A stretch of DNA of 64,000 nt from Bacteroidota bacterium (GCA_003250355.1 QKGS01000007.1:62001-126000), one strand, 5' to 3'; numbered from the stretch's first letter, positions 44,803 through 54,355 are shown. The notes: generated from the sequence alone by a model not told the origin. Translations and numbers: made by a program.

Positions 44803-45537
44803 ATGACAAACCGATTAATAATATTAGCATCAATAATCCTATTGTTCTCGTGTAAACAGAACAATATTGAACCGATAATCACAAACTATGATACCGGTTA
44901 CTTCCCTTTAGAACCCGGTTTTTATAAAGTATTTAAAGGGAAAACTATTGTAATAGATGACCCTTCAAAAATATTCGATACCACAGAGTATTATATAAAA
45001 GAGTTATACAGCGGATTAGTTACCGATGCTTTGGGTGATTCTGTTATGCGAATAGAGCGTATGGTTCGTAAAAACAAAACCGATAAATGGCAAATGCAAT
45101 CGGTTTGGACAGCTTTAGTATCGGAAAACATTGCATTTCAGACAGAGGATAATGTGAAGTATGTTAAAATACGCTTCCCCGTTCAGCAGGGTAAAATATG
45201 GGATGGAAATATTTATAACCGTATTGATACAAGTAATGTGGTTATTGATGAATCAAACTACAAACAATACCGGTATGAAATCATTTCATTTGATATGCCT
45301 AATGTAATAGGGGACTTAGCATTTGAACGTACTCTAAAAATACAGAACAGCTATTATTTAACACTGATTGATAAAATTGATAACTATGAACTATATGCTT
45401 ATGGTATTGGTTTAGTATATCGCCAGAAAGTTGATTTATATTCCGGTGATATTGACCCAGGCACCCCAATTGAACAAAGACTCAAAACCGGTGTTAGCTT
45501 ATTTGAAGAGCTTGTAGAATATGGATATGAAAACTAA
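44803..45537 (+). CDS. Lipoprotein of unknown function
   Basis: 244 residues from the ATG at 44803, chosen because it opens a lipoprotein signal (MTNRLIILASIILLFSCKQN, lipid cysteine C17); an upstream ATG at 44764 would bury it. The mature part is beta-rich with GYFPLEPGFYKVF, KYVKIRFPVQQGKIWDGN and YAYGIGLVYRQKVDL, the style of Bacteroidota outer-membrane lipoproteins. I do not recognise a family. It overlaps the downstream secreted protease gene by about 11 bases, so the two are translationally coupled and may work together. Confidence 0.7.
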   Translation: MTNRLIILASIILLFSCKQNNIEPIITNYDTGYFPLEPGFYKVFKGKTIVIDDPSKIFDTTEYYIKELYSGLVTDALGDSVMRIERMVRKNKTDKWQMQSVWTALVSENIAFQTEDNVKYVKIRFPVQQGKIWDGNIYNRIDTSNVVIDESNYKQYRYEIISFDMPNVIGDLAFERTLKIQNSYYLTLIDKIDNYELYAYGIGLVYRQKVDLYSGDIDPGTPIEQRLKTGVSLFEELVEYGYEN

Positions 45538-47155
45538 ATTCATAATATTATTGTCGGTTATAGCAACTCATGTGTACCCATACAATTATGAGTATGCTTT
45601 TGTAGTTGAATTTACCGATAAAAATAATTCGGAATACTCAGTTACAAAACCCAATCAGTTTTTGTCGGATAGAGCAATTTCACGCAGGCTGAAATATAAT
45701 ATTGCTGTTGTAGAACAAGACCTTCCGGTAAATAAGAATTATACCGACAGTATTTCAAAATACAATGCAGAAATCCATGTTTCATCAAAATGGCTTAATT
45801 CATCTGTGTTTTATACTCACAACCCCGATTTTGCTACCTTAGTTTCAAATATTTCATTTGTTAAAAAAGTTACCAAAGTTTTTGACAGTAATTATATTCT
45901 GAATTTAAAACTAGCACGGAGTAAGTATCATATATCAAATGCAGAAACAGCGCTCAATTATGGGTTGTCAATGGAGCAAATATTATTATCGAAAGGTGAG
46001 GCTTTACATACTGCAGGCTTTACGGGAGGCGGCTACCATATTGCCATTATCGATGCCGGATTTCCAGGTGCTGATACCATACAGTATTTCGAACATATTT
46101 TCAATTCATGTCGGTTATTAGGTACATATAACTTTGTACAAAATACAGCAAATGTGTATGCCGATATTCAACACGGTACAAATGTTTTTTCTATTATTGG
46201 AGCTGGTAACGATGGAATACTCTACGGCACTTCTCCCAATGCCTCGTTTTATCTTTTAACAACAGAAGACGATAAATCGGAATTTCCCATAGAGGAGGAA
46301 AACTGGATAGCAGCACTGGAATATGCCGATAGTGCCGGAGTTGATGTAATAAACACATCGCTGGGTTATGACCAAATGGACGACCCTTCTATGAGCCATT
46401 CGTACACTACTATGAACGGAATCACAAATCGAAGCTCAGTAGCTGCCGATATTGCATTTTCAAAAGGTATGATACTGGTTACAAGTGCAGGAAACAGCGA
46501 TTGGGACAGAATAGGCACACCTGCCGATGCTGTAAATACACTTTCTGTTGGGGCAGTAAAAAATGATGGAACCGTAACCAATTTCAGTAGCCGCGGGCCC
46601 TCGTACGATGGGCGCATTAAACCCGATGTATGTGCCTTAGGCTACGATGTATATGTGGTAAATTCAATTGGTGAAATAACTAAAGGTGATGGAACATCAT
46701 TTGCAGCACCTGTTATTACCGGTTTGGTAACCTGTTTGTGGCAATATATGCCCAATAAAACTAATCTTGAAATTACAGAAGCAGTTCGTAAAAGCGGTTC
46801 GCATTATCAAAACCCCGATGAGTCGTTTGGCTATGGAATAGCTAATTTTCAAAAAGCCATGGGAATACTCGATGGAAGTATTGATGTAGATGAAACAACT
46901 GCTTCTGTAAATAAAATAGAAGTATATCCCAACCCGTTTTATAACAGTTTGAATATTAAATGCAGTAGTACCGAACATGAATATATAAATGTAGAAATAC
47001 TTACTTCCAATGGCGAGTTGTTATTTATGAATAAATACCAAAACAAAAATGGCAGAGTAAAAATATTGGGGTTAGATTATTTAAATACAGGAATATATTT
47101 TGTTAAGGTAATTACTAATAACAATATTGATACATATAAAATATTGAAGCTTTAA
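45527..47155 (+). CDS. T9SS-exported subtilisin-like (S8) serine protease
   Basis: 542 residues from the ATG at 45527; an ATG two codons earlier is equally open. A signal peptide (about 1-20) and a propeptide-like region (about 25-140) precede the S8 domain. The catalytic triad is D176 (HIAIIDAGFPG), H216 (DIQHGTNV) and S391 (GDGTSFAAPVITG), with oxyanion N323 (TSAGNSD). The last ~75 residues form a type A T9SS sorting domain (VYPNPFYNSLNIK). It should be secreted or surface-attached and degrade extracellular protein or process other exported proteins. It is coupled to the lipoprotein gene. Confidence 0.92.
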   Translation: MKTKFIILLSVIATHVYPYNYEYAFVVEFTDKNNSEYSVTKPNQFLSDRAISRRLKYNIAVVEQDLPVNKNYTDSISKYNAEIHVSSKWLNSSVFYTHNPDFATLVSNISFVKKVTKVFDSNYILNLKLARSKYHISNAETALNYGLSMEQILLSKGEALHTAGFTGGGYHIAIIDAGFPGADTIQYFEHIFNSCRLLGTYNFVQNTANVYADIQHGTNVFSIIGAGNDGILYGTSPNASFYLLTTEDDKSEFPIEEENWIAALEYADSAGVDVINTSLGYDQMDDPSMSHSYTTMNGITNRSSVAADIAFSKGMILVTSAGNSDWDRIGTPADAVNTLSVGAVKNDGTVTNFSSRGPSYDGRIKPDVCALGYDVYVVNSIGEITKGDGTSFAAPVITGLVTCLWQYMPNKTNLEITEAVRKSGSHYQNPDESFGYGIANFQKAMGILDGSIDVDETTASVNKIEVYPNPFYNSLNIKCSSTEHEYINVEILTSNGELLFMNKYQNKNGRVKILGLDYLNTGIYFVKVITNNNIDTYKILKL

Positions 47156-47168
47156 ATAATAATTTCTT

Positions 47169-48545
47169 TTGAACGCAGAAACAAATACACAAAGCCTTTT
47201 GCAGCTTAATGCCCGAATTAAAGGGGTGTTAACCGATAATTTAAGCGGACTGCATTGGGTAGTTGCCGAAATAAGCGATATGAACATAAACCGTTCGGGA
47301 CATTGTTACATTGAACTTATTGAAAAAGACAACAACTCGGGTAATATTGTTGCCAAAGCACGAGCTACAATATGGGCTTTTGCCTTTCGAATGATAAAAC
47401 CATACTTTGAAACCACAACAGGTGAATCACTTCGTACCGGTATTAAGGTATTGCTCAATGTATCGGTTGAGTATCACGAAATATACGGTTTTAGCCTTAA
47501 TATACACGATATTGACCCCCAATATACCATAGGCGATTTGGCGCGTAAGAAACAGGAAATAAGGCAGCGCCTTATTAATGAGGGGGTATTTGAAATGAAT
47601 AAGCAAACTTACCTTACACGTGTGCCTCAGCGTATTGCTGTAATATCGTCGGAAACAGCTGCCGGATATGGCGACTTTGTAAATCAATTGCAAAATAATA
47701 CTCACGGTTTTGACTTAGATATAACCCTTTTTTCGGCTATTATGCAGGGCGAAAAAACTGGAGTGTCAATAATTCAGGCAATGAACGCTATTTTTGACCA
47801 AATTGATAATTTCGATGTTATAGTAATAATACGCGGCGGTGGAGCCAAATCGGAGCTTAGTAGTTTCGATAATTACGACCTTGCTTTTTTTATTACTCAA
47901 TCGCCCATACCGGTACTTACCGGTATGGGTCACGAACGCGACGATACTTTAGCCGACGAGGTTGCACATACCCGTTTGAAAACCCCAACCGCAGTTGCCG
48001 AGTTTCTTATTGATGCCTTACTTGAATTTAGCGAATACCTACACGTATTGCAAACCAATATATCGGTATCGGTTATTGATATGTTCGACGAAAGAGAGCA
48101 TGAGCTTTCAAAATTTACCGAAAGGCTAAATAGAGGAGTTAGAGATATTATGGAGCAACAGTCGTTATTTATGCTCGAATCGAAACAAAAACTACATTTG
48201 TTTGTAAATGAATATCTTGCAAAAAACGACAAAAAACTTAGCCGCAGTACCGATAAACTTTCATATTCTGTCAATTCATTTCTCGCTCAACATAATAATA
48301 TGCTGAACAAATTAAGGACTCGACTACAGCCCAAAGTTGAACATTTGTTTGTTATGAAAGATCAAAAGCTAACACTTTGGGCGAAAGAGATAAAGCTTAT
48401 TGACCCTCAAAATGTTCTTGACCGAGGCTATGCTTATGTAACTCAGGTAGGTAAAGGTATTATCAGCAGTAACAATCAGGTAACAGCAGGCGATAGAATT
48501 AATATTCGTTTGGCTAAAGGAAGTATCAATGCTGATGTGGTGTAG
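47169..48545 (+). CDS. xseA: Exodeoxyribonuclease VII large subunit
   Basis: 458 residues starting at TTG. An N-terminal OB-fold (LNARIKGVLTDNL, WVVAEISDMNINRSGHCYIE) leads to the catalytic core (RIAVISSETAAGYGDF, VIIRGGGAKSELSSFDNY, GMGHERDDTLADEVAHTRLK), then a long coiled coil (about 265-400) that carries small subunits, and a C-terminal RGYAYVT segment. ExoVII degrades single-stranded DNA from both ends. The small subunit gene xseB, commonly adjacent, is not seen within the 95 bases before the next gene or nearby. Confidence 0.93.
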   Translation: MNAETNTQSLLQLNARIKGVLTDNLSGLHWVVAEISDMNINRSGHCYIELIEKDNNSGNIVAKARATIWAFAFRMIKPYFETTTGESLRTGIKVLLNVSVEYHEIYGFSLNIHDIDPQYTIGDLARKKQEIRQRLINEGVFEMNKQTYLTRVPQRIAVISSETAAGYGDFVNQLQNNTHGFDLDITLFSAIMQGEKTGVSIIQAMNAIFDQIDNFDVIVIIRGGGAKSELSSFDNYDLAFFITQSPIPVLTGMGHERDDTLADEVAHTRLKTPTAVAEFLIDALLEFSEYLHVLQTNISVSVIDMFDEREHELSKFTERLNRGVRDIMEQQSLFMLESKQKLHLFVNEYLAKNDKKLSRSTDKLSYSVNSFLAQHNNMLNKLRTRLQPKVEHLFVMKDQKLTLWAKEIKLIDPQNVLDRGYAYVTQVGKGIISSNNQVTAGDRINIRLAKGSINADVV

Positions 48546-48640
48546 TTAAGTAAGTCAATATCAGATGTAAGAAAAAATATTGGAATTATTTTTTTATTTA
48601 CAAACATTTGTACATTTAATGCACTATTTGAATTTGAAAC

Positions 48641-48961
48641 ATGAAAAAGATGATATTTAAGTATTCCGATAAAGAAAAGGTATTTGAAAACGACAAAGCT
48701 GTTGGTTATAGAATAGCAGAAACTGAGTGTAAAGAGTTTGTAGAGCTTTCAATAATTCCCGGAGGTGTAGTACCTGAACATTCGTTGCCAATAAATGTAA
48801 GTTTTCATGTGAAAGAGGGCAGGGGCGAAGCCATTGTTAACGGCGAGTCGGTAATGGTGAAAACAGGCGATGTACTTGTTGTTAATAAAGATGTTAACCG
48901 AGAATGGCGTAATGAATCGTTTACTGTTTTAGTGTTATTGGTTATTAAAGATAAAAAATAG
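48641..48961 (+). CDS. Small cupin-domain protein
   Basis: 106 residues forming a single conserved beta-barrel cupin. The metal-site pattern is partly present: GGVVPEHSLPINVSFHVKEG in the first motif and VKTGDVLVVNKDVNREW in the second. Small stand-alone cupins bind metals or small molecules and many have unknown roles. It ends before a hairpin shared with the opposing nfn gene. No specific substrate can be assigned. Confidence 0.75.
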   Translation: MKKMIFKYSDKEKVFENDKAVGYRIAETECKEFVELSIIPGGVVPEHSLPINVSFHVKEGRGEAIVNGESVMVKTGDVLVVNKDVNREWRNESFTVLVLLVIKDKK

Positions 48962-49102
48962 CTGGTAAATAAGTGGTTATTATACCAGGTTGTTGAATTT
49001 AAATGCATATGCACATACGTATTATTGGCCAAAACAGACTGGTTTTTCAATACGATGTGTAAAGGATTAGGGCTTTGTTAAAGACCTATTAGTAAATACA
49101 AT

Positions 49103-49149
49103 AAACCTCAATAATTAATCTCAAAAATAGAGATTCGTTATTGAGGTTT
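49103..49149. terminator. Bidirectional hairpin between convergent genes
   Basis: AAACCTCAATAA (49103-49114) pairs perfectly with TTATTGAGGTTT (49138-49149), with an inner ATCTC/GAGAT pairing. It lies between the cupin gene (plus) and the nfn gene (minus). The T runs are short on both sides. Confidence 0.65.
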
Positions 49150-49166
49150 GTAATATTAAGGAAAAC

Positions 49167-51392
49167 CTATCCTCGATACTTATCATCAATAGCTTTTGCA
49201 GCTGTTTTTCCGGCTCCCATAGCTAAAATAACTGTAGCAGCACCTGTTACAACATCGCCGCCGGCATATACATTCTCTTTACTGGTAGCCATGGTTTTTT
49301 GGTCAACTGTTATTCCACCCCAGTCGCTAAAGTCAAGGTTTTTGGTGGTTTTGGTAATTAGCGGGTTGGGCGATTGACCTATTGCTACTACAATTTTATT
49401 CACATTTATAGTGAAGTTTCCGTTTTCAACACGTTTAGGTCTACGACGTCCCGAAGCATCGGGTTCTCCAAGTTCCATTTTCTCGTTTTCAACCGATGTA
49501 ACCCACCCTTCGGTGTTACCGTTAATTTTTACGGGGTTTGAGAGCAATAGAAATTCAATACCTTCCTCTTTTGCGTGCTCTATCTCTTCGTGGCGTGCAG
49601 GTAGTTCTTCTTCGCCGCGGCGGTAAATAATGTAAACTTTTTCGGCACCTAGGCGCAAAGCGGTGCGACATGCATCCATAGCTACGTTTCCACCACCTAC
49701 AACAGCTACTATATCGCCTTTGTCGACAGGGCTTGGAGTCTCTTTCTTGTACGACTCCATAAGGTTAACTCTGGTAAGAAATTCATTGGCAGAATATACG
49801 CCATTCAGGTTCTCACCTTCAATATTAAGGAATCGGGGTAGTCCGGCACCGGTCGATATAAATACAGCATCGTAACCATCGGTTTTTAGGTCGTCAACAG
49901 TAAGCGAACGTCCTATAATAACGTTCTTTTCTATTTTAACCCCCATATCTTTTAGTTGCTGTATCTCTTTTTTTACTATCTCTTTAGGTAAACGGAATTC
50001 GGGAATGCCGTACATAAGTACACCGCCCGGAGTATGCAGAGCTTCAAAAATTGTAACATCGTGCCCAAATTTTGCTAATTCGCCGGCACATGCTATACCG
50101 GCAGGACCGGCACCTATTACAGCTACTTTATGACCCGTTTTGCCAATAGGCACAGTATCTTTATATTTATGCTTCATGGCGTAGTCGGCAATAAACCGTT
50201 CCAAACGACCAATACCAACAGGTTCGCCTTTTATGCCGCGTACACATTTGCTTTCGCATTGTGTTTCCTGGGGGCATACTCTGCCGCAAACAGCCGGAAG
50301 GCTATTGTATTTTTTAATTGACTTATATGCCTCTTTGAAGTTTTCTTCGGCAATGAATCGAATAAATTCGGGTATGTTAATACTAACAGGGCAACCGTTA
50401 ACGCAGTCGGGGTTTTTACATTGAATACATCGTTTTGCTTCGTTTACAGCATCTTCAACACTGTAGCCAAGTGCAACCTCTTCGAAATTTTTGTTGCGTT
50501 CCATTGGCGGAAGTTCCGGCATAGGTGTTTTTTGTGGTTGTTTATTGAACGAATAGCTCACCTTTTCGTTCATTCCTATTTTGCAATCGTGCTTTTTTTC
50601 CTGCTTTTTGTAAATACCTTGTCGCATCATTATTTCGTTGAAATCGACATCGTACCCGTTAAAGTCGGGACCGTCGACACAGGCAAATTTTGTTTCGCCG
50701 GCAATAGTAACCCTGCAACCGCCACACATACCTGTTCCATCAACCATTAGCGGGTTAAGCGATACTGATACCGGAATACCGAATGGTTTTATGGTTTCAA
50801 CCACAGCTTTCATCATTGGTACAGGGCCTATGGCAATAACCTCGTCGTACATATTACCCTGCTCAAGCAAATGGCGTGCAACATCGGTAACAAACCCTTT
50901 GGTGCCAAGGCTGCCATCGTCGGTAGCAAAGTACAAGTTGTTCGATATTTCTTTGTATTTATGTTTTAAAATAACGTATTCGTCGCTGCGTCCACCTAAA
51001 ATAACATCGACATGGGCTTTGTTCTCTTCAAAGTGCTGTTTTATTTGCGGAAACAGAGGTGCTGCACCTACGCCACCACCAATACCTAATACTCGCTTGG
51101 GCTTGTGGTTTATTGATGGTTGTCCAAGTGGGCCGGCAATATCGCTTATGTAATCGCCTTCTTGCTTTTGTTGCAATAATCGGGTTGAGTAACCAACAGC
51201 CTGATAAATTAGGGTAATGGTTTTTTGTTCGCGACTGTAATCGGCAATAGTTAGAGGAATACGTTCGCCACCTTCTTCTACAATAACAATAACAAATTGT
51301 CCGGGCTCGCATTTTCTCGATACAAACGGAGCCTCTACAATTATCTCTTCAACAGTTGAGTTGAATGCCCTTTTCTTTAAAATCTTATGCAT
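49167..51392 (-). CDS. Fused NfnAB-type NADH-dependent ferredoxin:NADP+ oxidoreductase
   Basis: 741 residues, a fusion of a small FNR-like subunit (1-~265; NAD and FAD domains with GIGGGVGAAPLFPQ) and a large GltD-like subunit (~290-741). In the first part D218, C223, C226 and C238 (MCGGC, FACVDGP) can hold a [2Fe-2S] cluster. In the second C322, C325, C330, C334, C369, C373, C379 and C383 suit two [4Fe-4S] clusters, followed by the FAD site VAVIGAGPAGIACAG and an NADPH site with VVGGGNVAMDA. Separate NfnA/NfnB proteins bifurcate electrons between NADPH, NAD and ferredoxin. Databases often name such fusions dihydroorotate dehydrogenase B electron-transfer subunit/glutamate synthase; no pyrD or gltB is adjacent. 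Confidence 0.88.
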   Translation of the reverse strand: MHKILKKRAFNSTVEEIIVEAPFVSRKCEPGQFVIVIVEEGGERIPLTIADYSREQKTITLIYQAVGYSTRLLQQKQEGDYISDIAGPLGQPSINHKPKRVLGIGGGVGAAPLFPQIKQHFEENKAHVDVILGGRSDEYVILKHKYKEISNNLYFATDDGSLGTKGFVTDVARHLLEQGNMYDEVIAIGPVPMMKAVVETIKPFGIPVSVSLNPLMVDGTGMCGGCRVTIAGETKFACVDGPDFNGYDVDFNEIMMRQGIYKKQEKKHDCKIGMNEKVSYSFNKQPQKTPMPELPPMERNKNFEEVALGYSVEDAVNEAKRCIQCKNPDCVNGCPVSINIPEFIRFIAEENFKEAYKSIKKYNSLPAVCGRVCPQETQCESKCVRGIKGEPVGIGRLERFIADYAMKHKYKDTVPIGKTGHKVAVIGAGPAGIACAGELAKFGHDVTIFEALHTPGGVLMYGIPEFRLPKEIVKKEIQQLKDMGVKIEKNVIIGRSLTVDDLKTDGYDAVFISTGAGLPRFLNIEGENLNGVYSANEFLTRVNLMESYKKETPSPVDKGDIVAVVGGGNVAMDACRTALRLGAEKVYIIYRRGEEELPARHEEIEHAKEEGIEFLLLSNPVKINGNTEGWVTSVENEKMELGEPDASGRRRPKRVENGNFTINVNKIVVAIGQSPNPLITKTTKNLDFSDWGGITVDQKTMATSKENVYAGGDVVTGAATVILAMGAGKTAAKAIDDKYRG

Positions 51393-51569
51393 TATGCAAA
51401 CTTAAATTAATATTACCTGAGGCTATTAAGTATACAGCATTATTATATCACGAACCGGTAAGCCGATTCTACATAAGTATTTAAAAATAATAGTATTGTA
51501 GTAGTAAAGGTGCTAAAAGCCTGTAATGTATACTTACCCCTCAATGGCGGCAAAAATATAAAAATTATA

Positions 51570-53105
51570 TTATATACCTTCTTTAATTTGAATATATTTA
51601 GTTTGCGGAATTTTTAACAGGCGAATTTTTTTATAGGGATTATTCTTCACTAATAGTGTTTTAAAATCATCAGATATATTCAGAAATAATATTGCTATGG
51701 TAAATGTTATTAGAATAAATGTACTTTTTAATACAATTGTTATATATAAATTGCCTAAAGCTGGTATTAATGTTGTTATGCTTAGTGAAAGTATGAGTAC
51801 GAATAATATTTTAAGTGAGTTAAAACAGTAAGGGTGTATTTTGAATTTTTGATATACAAATATTGCTTTTGCTGATGTGTAAATAATTATTGAAATAGCT
51901 GTAGCCAGTGCTGCACCGTTGATTCCGAATAATGGTATAAATATTATATTTGATATAACTGTTAAAACTAACAAAAGAGATTCAAAAATAATATCGTATC
52001 GAAAGTGATTAGAATAAGATATAATGCTACTGCTCATTTGGTTAATTATTTCGTACAGGCGGGCTATTCCTAGTATTATGATTGTATATTTTATTTGACC
52101 AAATTTATCGCCAAGTACTACCATAAACTCATTGATATTAGCAATAATGCACATTAGTATAATGCTGCTAACTAGAAATAAGTTTTGTGATGATTTTGAG
52201 TAAATTGCTTTTACCGCCGATATATTGTTAATGCTCATATTTTGCGATATTATGGGTGAGGCTATTGCAATAAGTGCACGTACAGGTACTTGAACAACAG
52301 CAATAAAAAAAATAGCAATACTGTAATATGCTACACTATCAAGGTTAACGTATTTATTTATCATTATAAGGTCAATACGTGCAACCAATACAGTAGCTAT
52401 TCCTGTAAGAAAGCTGAATGAACCGTATTTTAATATCTCTTTAAGTTGAGGTTTGTTTTTGAATACCGACAAGTCAATTTTTATAGGTATGTTAAATGAT
52501 TTGCGTGAGTAAATATATATTGCAATAAGTTGAATTGCATATCCTAAAAAATAGAGGTTGAAAAAAATATTGAATGATAGTTGATTATAATAATATAATA
52601 CAATAAGAATGAATGTCCATATTTTGAGAAATGTTTCACGTAAGAATGTTGTATAGGCTGTTTTTTGAAATACCCAAGAGAAATAAATGTAGAATTGGAA
52701 AAGTGTGTTTATTGCAAATACAATAAGCAGGTATGGAAGTAGTGCCGATATTTTGTTGTAACTCTCAGGGGTGGAATAAAAAATTTGCCTTTTAAATAAA
52801 AGTATTATTGCAGTTACTGTGATTAATCCGGTGATAATGAGAATAAAGAAGAAAAAAATAATTCCTTGCTTATTTTTATTGTCTGAGTATTGGGGCCAAA
52901 ATTTAATAAGAATACTAGAGAAACCGAGTTGGGCAAATGACATAAACAGAATAACATACGAGGTAACAAGTTGGATAATTCCCCAATCGTCGGGGTTATT
53001 GTTAAATGCTTTAGGGATAATAAAAATGGTATATATTGTGCCTAAAACAATACCAATGTAACTCAATACTGAATTTTGTATGCTTTGTGTGGTTATTTTG
53101 CCCAT
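51570..53105 (-). CDS. Polysaccharide flippase (oligosaccharide/O-antigen transporter family)
   Basis: 511 residues from the ATG at 53105; an upstream TTG frame extension of seven codons is unlikely. About 14 hydrophobic helices with the MOP-superfamily Wzx pattern, starting with NSVLSYIGIVLGTIYTIFII and containing LKYGSFSFLTGIATVLVARI and NGAALATAIS. It would move lipid-linked oligosaccharides across the inner membrane. No glycosyltransferase genes are adjacent, so its glycan is unknown; a role in capsule, O-antigen or teichoic-like polymer export is possible. Confidence 0.85.
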   Translation of the reverse strand: MGKITTQSIQNSVLSYIGIVLGTIYTIFIIPKAFNNNPDDWGIIQLVTSYVILFMSFAQLGFSSILIKFWPQYSDNKNKQGIIFFFFILIITGLITVTAIILLFKRQIFYSTPESYNKISALLPYLLIVFAINTLFQFYIYFSWVFQKTAYTTFLRETFLKIWTFILIVLYYYNQLSFNIFFNLYFLGYAIQLIAIYIYSRKSFNIPIKIDLSVFKNKPQLKEILKYGSFSFLTGIATVLVARIDLIMINKYVNLDSVAYYSIAIFFIAVVQVPVRALIAIASPIISQNMSINNISAVKAIYSKSSQNLFLVSSIILMCIIANINEFMVVLGDKFGQIKYTIIILGIARLYEIINQMSSSIISYSNHFRYDIIFESLLLVLTVISNIIFIPLFGINGAALATAISIIIYTSAKAIFVYQKFKIHPYCFNSLKILFVLILSLSITTLIPALGNLYITIVLKSTFILITFTIAILFLNISDDFKTLLVKNNPYKKIRLLKIPQTKYIQIKEGI

Positions 53106-53155
53106 AATGAATTTTTTTGAAATCAAAAAGGAGTAATTTGTTAGTTATCAGGATG

Positions 53156-53196
53156 CTCCCGGATATTTATTAAGCAATTGCTTGCATATCCGGGAG
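53156..53196 (-). other. Nested hairpin in the flippase leader
   Basis: CTCCCGGATAT (53156-53166) pairs perfectly with ATATCCGGGAG (53186-53196). The interior contains the palindrome AAGCAATTGCTT. There is no T run, so it is not a plain terminator. It sits about 50 bases before the flippase start on the minus strand. Confidence 0.6.
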
Positions 53197-53391
53197 ACTT
53201 ATAACCCAACAAACATTAATTTGTTCTTCACAACTGTTGAGTATTTTGAGTGTGTGCCCTTATTTTGAGAAATGGCGGATAAATTTATACTTCTCATTAT
53301 TATATGGATTTATTATTAGCGTAATAATGTTGCTATTATCACCACTTTGTAAGGTTATAAATAGTAAAATGGGGATTTTATTTTTTTTGTA

Positions 53392-53425
53392 AAAACCTGA
53401 CGGGATAACTCCTGTGTCAGGTTTT
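53392..53425 (-). terminator. Rho-independent terminator after the coiled-coil gene
   Basis: AAAACCTGAC (53392-53401) pairs with GTCAGGTTTT (53416-53425). On the minus strand the hairpin is followed by T residues (53387-53391 region reads A-rich on plus). Confidence 0.7.
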
Positions 53426-53439
53426 TTATGTATGAAAAA

Positions 53440-54294
53440 TTACTTTAACTTCATTTGTGTACTGCCTACATATTTATCGCCGTTATATACTTTTATGGTA
53501 TATATTCCTTTGTCGAGTTTTTTATCGGGAGTATAAGTTAATTCTGTTCGCGATACACTAATAGCTCCTATATTGTTGTTGTCGGCAGTAAGGTTCTTGT
53601 CAGTAGTGTTATATGATATTTGTTTGTTATTAACACTTGATATTTCATTACCTTTTGGGTCAGTTATTTTAAACACAATACTGTTATTATTATTAGTAGG
53701 CATATCGAAACTAACTTGTAATTTATTAGTCCGTTTTGCACGAATGGTTAGTTTATCATTGTGTTTTTTTAAGGCTTCAACCCTGTAGTTGTCGGCTATC
53801 ATAGCTTGTAGAAAAGCATTTTGAGCTACAAGTGCTTGTAGTTCATTATTAGCCTCATTTATTTGTTTATTCAGTTTACTGTTTTCAGCAATTAAACTGC
53901 TGTTATTTTTATGAGCATCAGCTATATCGTTATTAATTTTAGCATTCAGGGTTTCAAGCTCCGCAATTTTCTTTTTTAATTTGTTAACCGAAGCCTTGTC
54001 GGCAAGGAGTTTATTGATTTCGTTACTTTTTTCTGATAGTTCTTTATTTCTGTTATCAATAGTTTTTGATAAATCACTGTTTTTAACTTCCGATTTTGCC
54101 AACTGATCTTTTATTGATGTAATTTTTTTATCGAGTTGTTTTGTTTCGGAAAGGAGTTTTTCGCTAACTATTTTTTCATCGTTTAGTTTATTTACTGCTT
54201 TGTTTTTTCCATTATAAAACACAGCCGATGCCATTAATAAAATTACAATAGATGATACTAATCCTACTGTACGTTTGTTGTGTTGAGTTGTCAT
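53440..54294 (-). CDS. Membrane-anchored coiled-coil protein with C-terminal beta domain
   Basis: 284 residues. A short cytoplasmic start, one membrane helix (about 11-28, TVGLVSSIVILLMASAVFY), a long coiled coil (about 35-170, rich in Lys/Glu/Asn/Leu), and a C-terminal beta-rich domain (about 180-284: LQVSFDMPTNNNNSIVFKIT, YTPDKKLDKGIYTIKVYNGD). I do not recognise the family. The layout suggests an inner-membrane protein reaching into the periplasm, perhaps a spacer or adaptor. A good promoter precedes it. Confidence 0.65.
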   Translation of the reverse strand: MTTQHNKRTVGLVSSIVILLMASAVFYNGKNKAVNKLNDEKIVSEKLLSETKQLDKKITSIKDQLAKSEVKNSDLSKTIDNRNKELSEKSNEINKLLADKASVNKLKKKIAELETLNAKINNDIADAHKNNSSLIAENSKLNKQINEANNELQALVAQNAFLQAMIADNYRVEALKKHNDKLTIRAKRTNKLQVSFDMPTNNNNSIVFKITDPKGNEISSVNNKQISYNTTDKNLTADNNNIGAISVSRTELTYTPDKKLDKGIYTIKVYNGDKYVGSTQMKLK

Positions 54295-54325
54295 AATTTC
54301 AAAAAAATAAGTTATTTGTTGAAAT

Positions 54326-54355
54326 CAAAATTATGACCACACTATTAAGACCAAA
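54326..54355 (-). promoter_or_regulatory. Promoter of the coiled-coil protein gene
   Basis: On the minus strand TTTG (54352-54355), 18 bases, then TAATTTTG (54326-54333), 31 bases before the start codon. Confidence 0.65.

Larger units (their letters stand above)
53106..53439. other. 334-base region between flippase and coiled-coil gene
   Basis: No gene was found. It contains an elaborate hairpin (53156-53196) upstream of the flippase start and a terminator for the coiled-coil gene (53392-53425). No promoter match was recognised for the flippase. Confidence 0.5.

Noticed and set aside
50638-51153. Plus-strand frame of 171 codons inside the nfn gene
   Set aside because: The minus-strand protein is a clear full-length enzyme; the opposite frame has no recognisable features.
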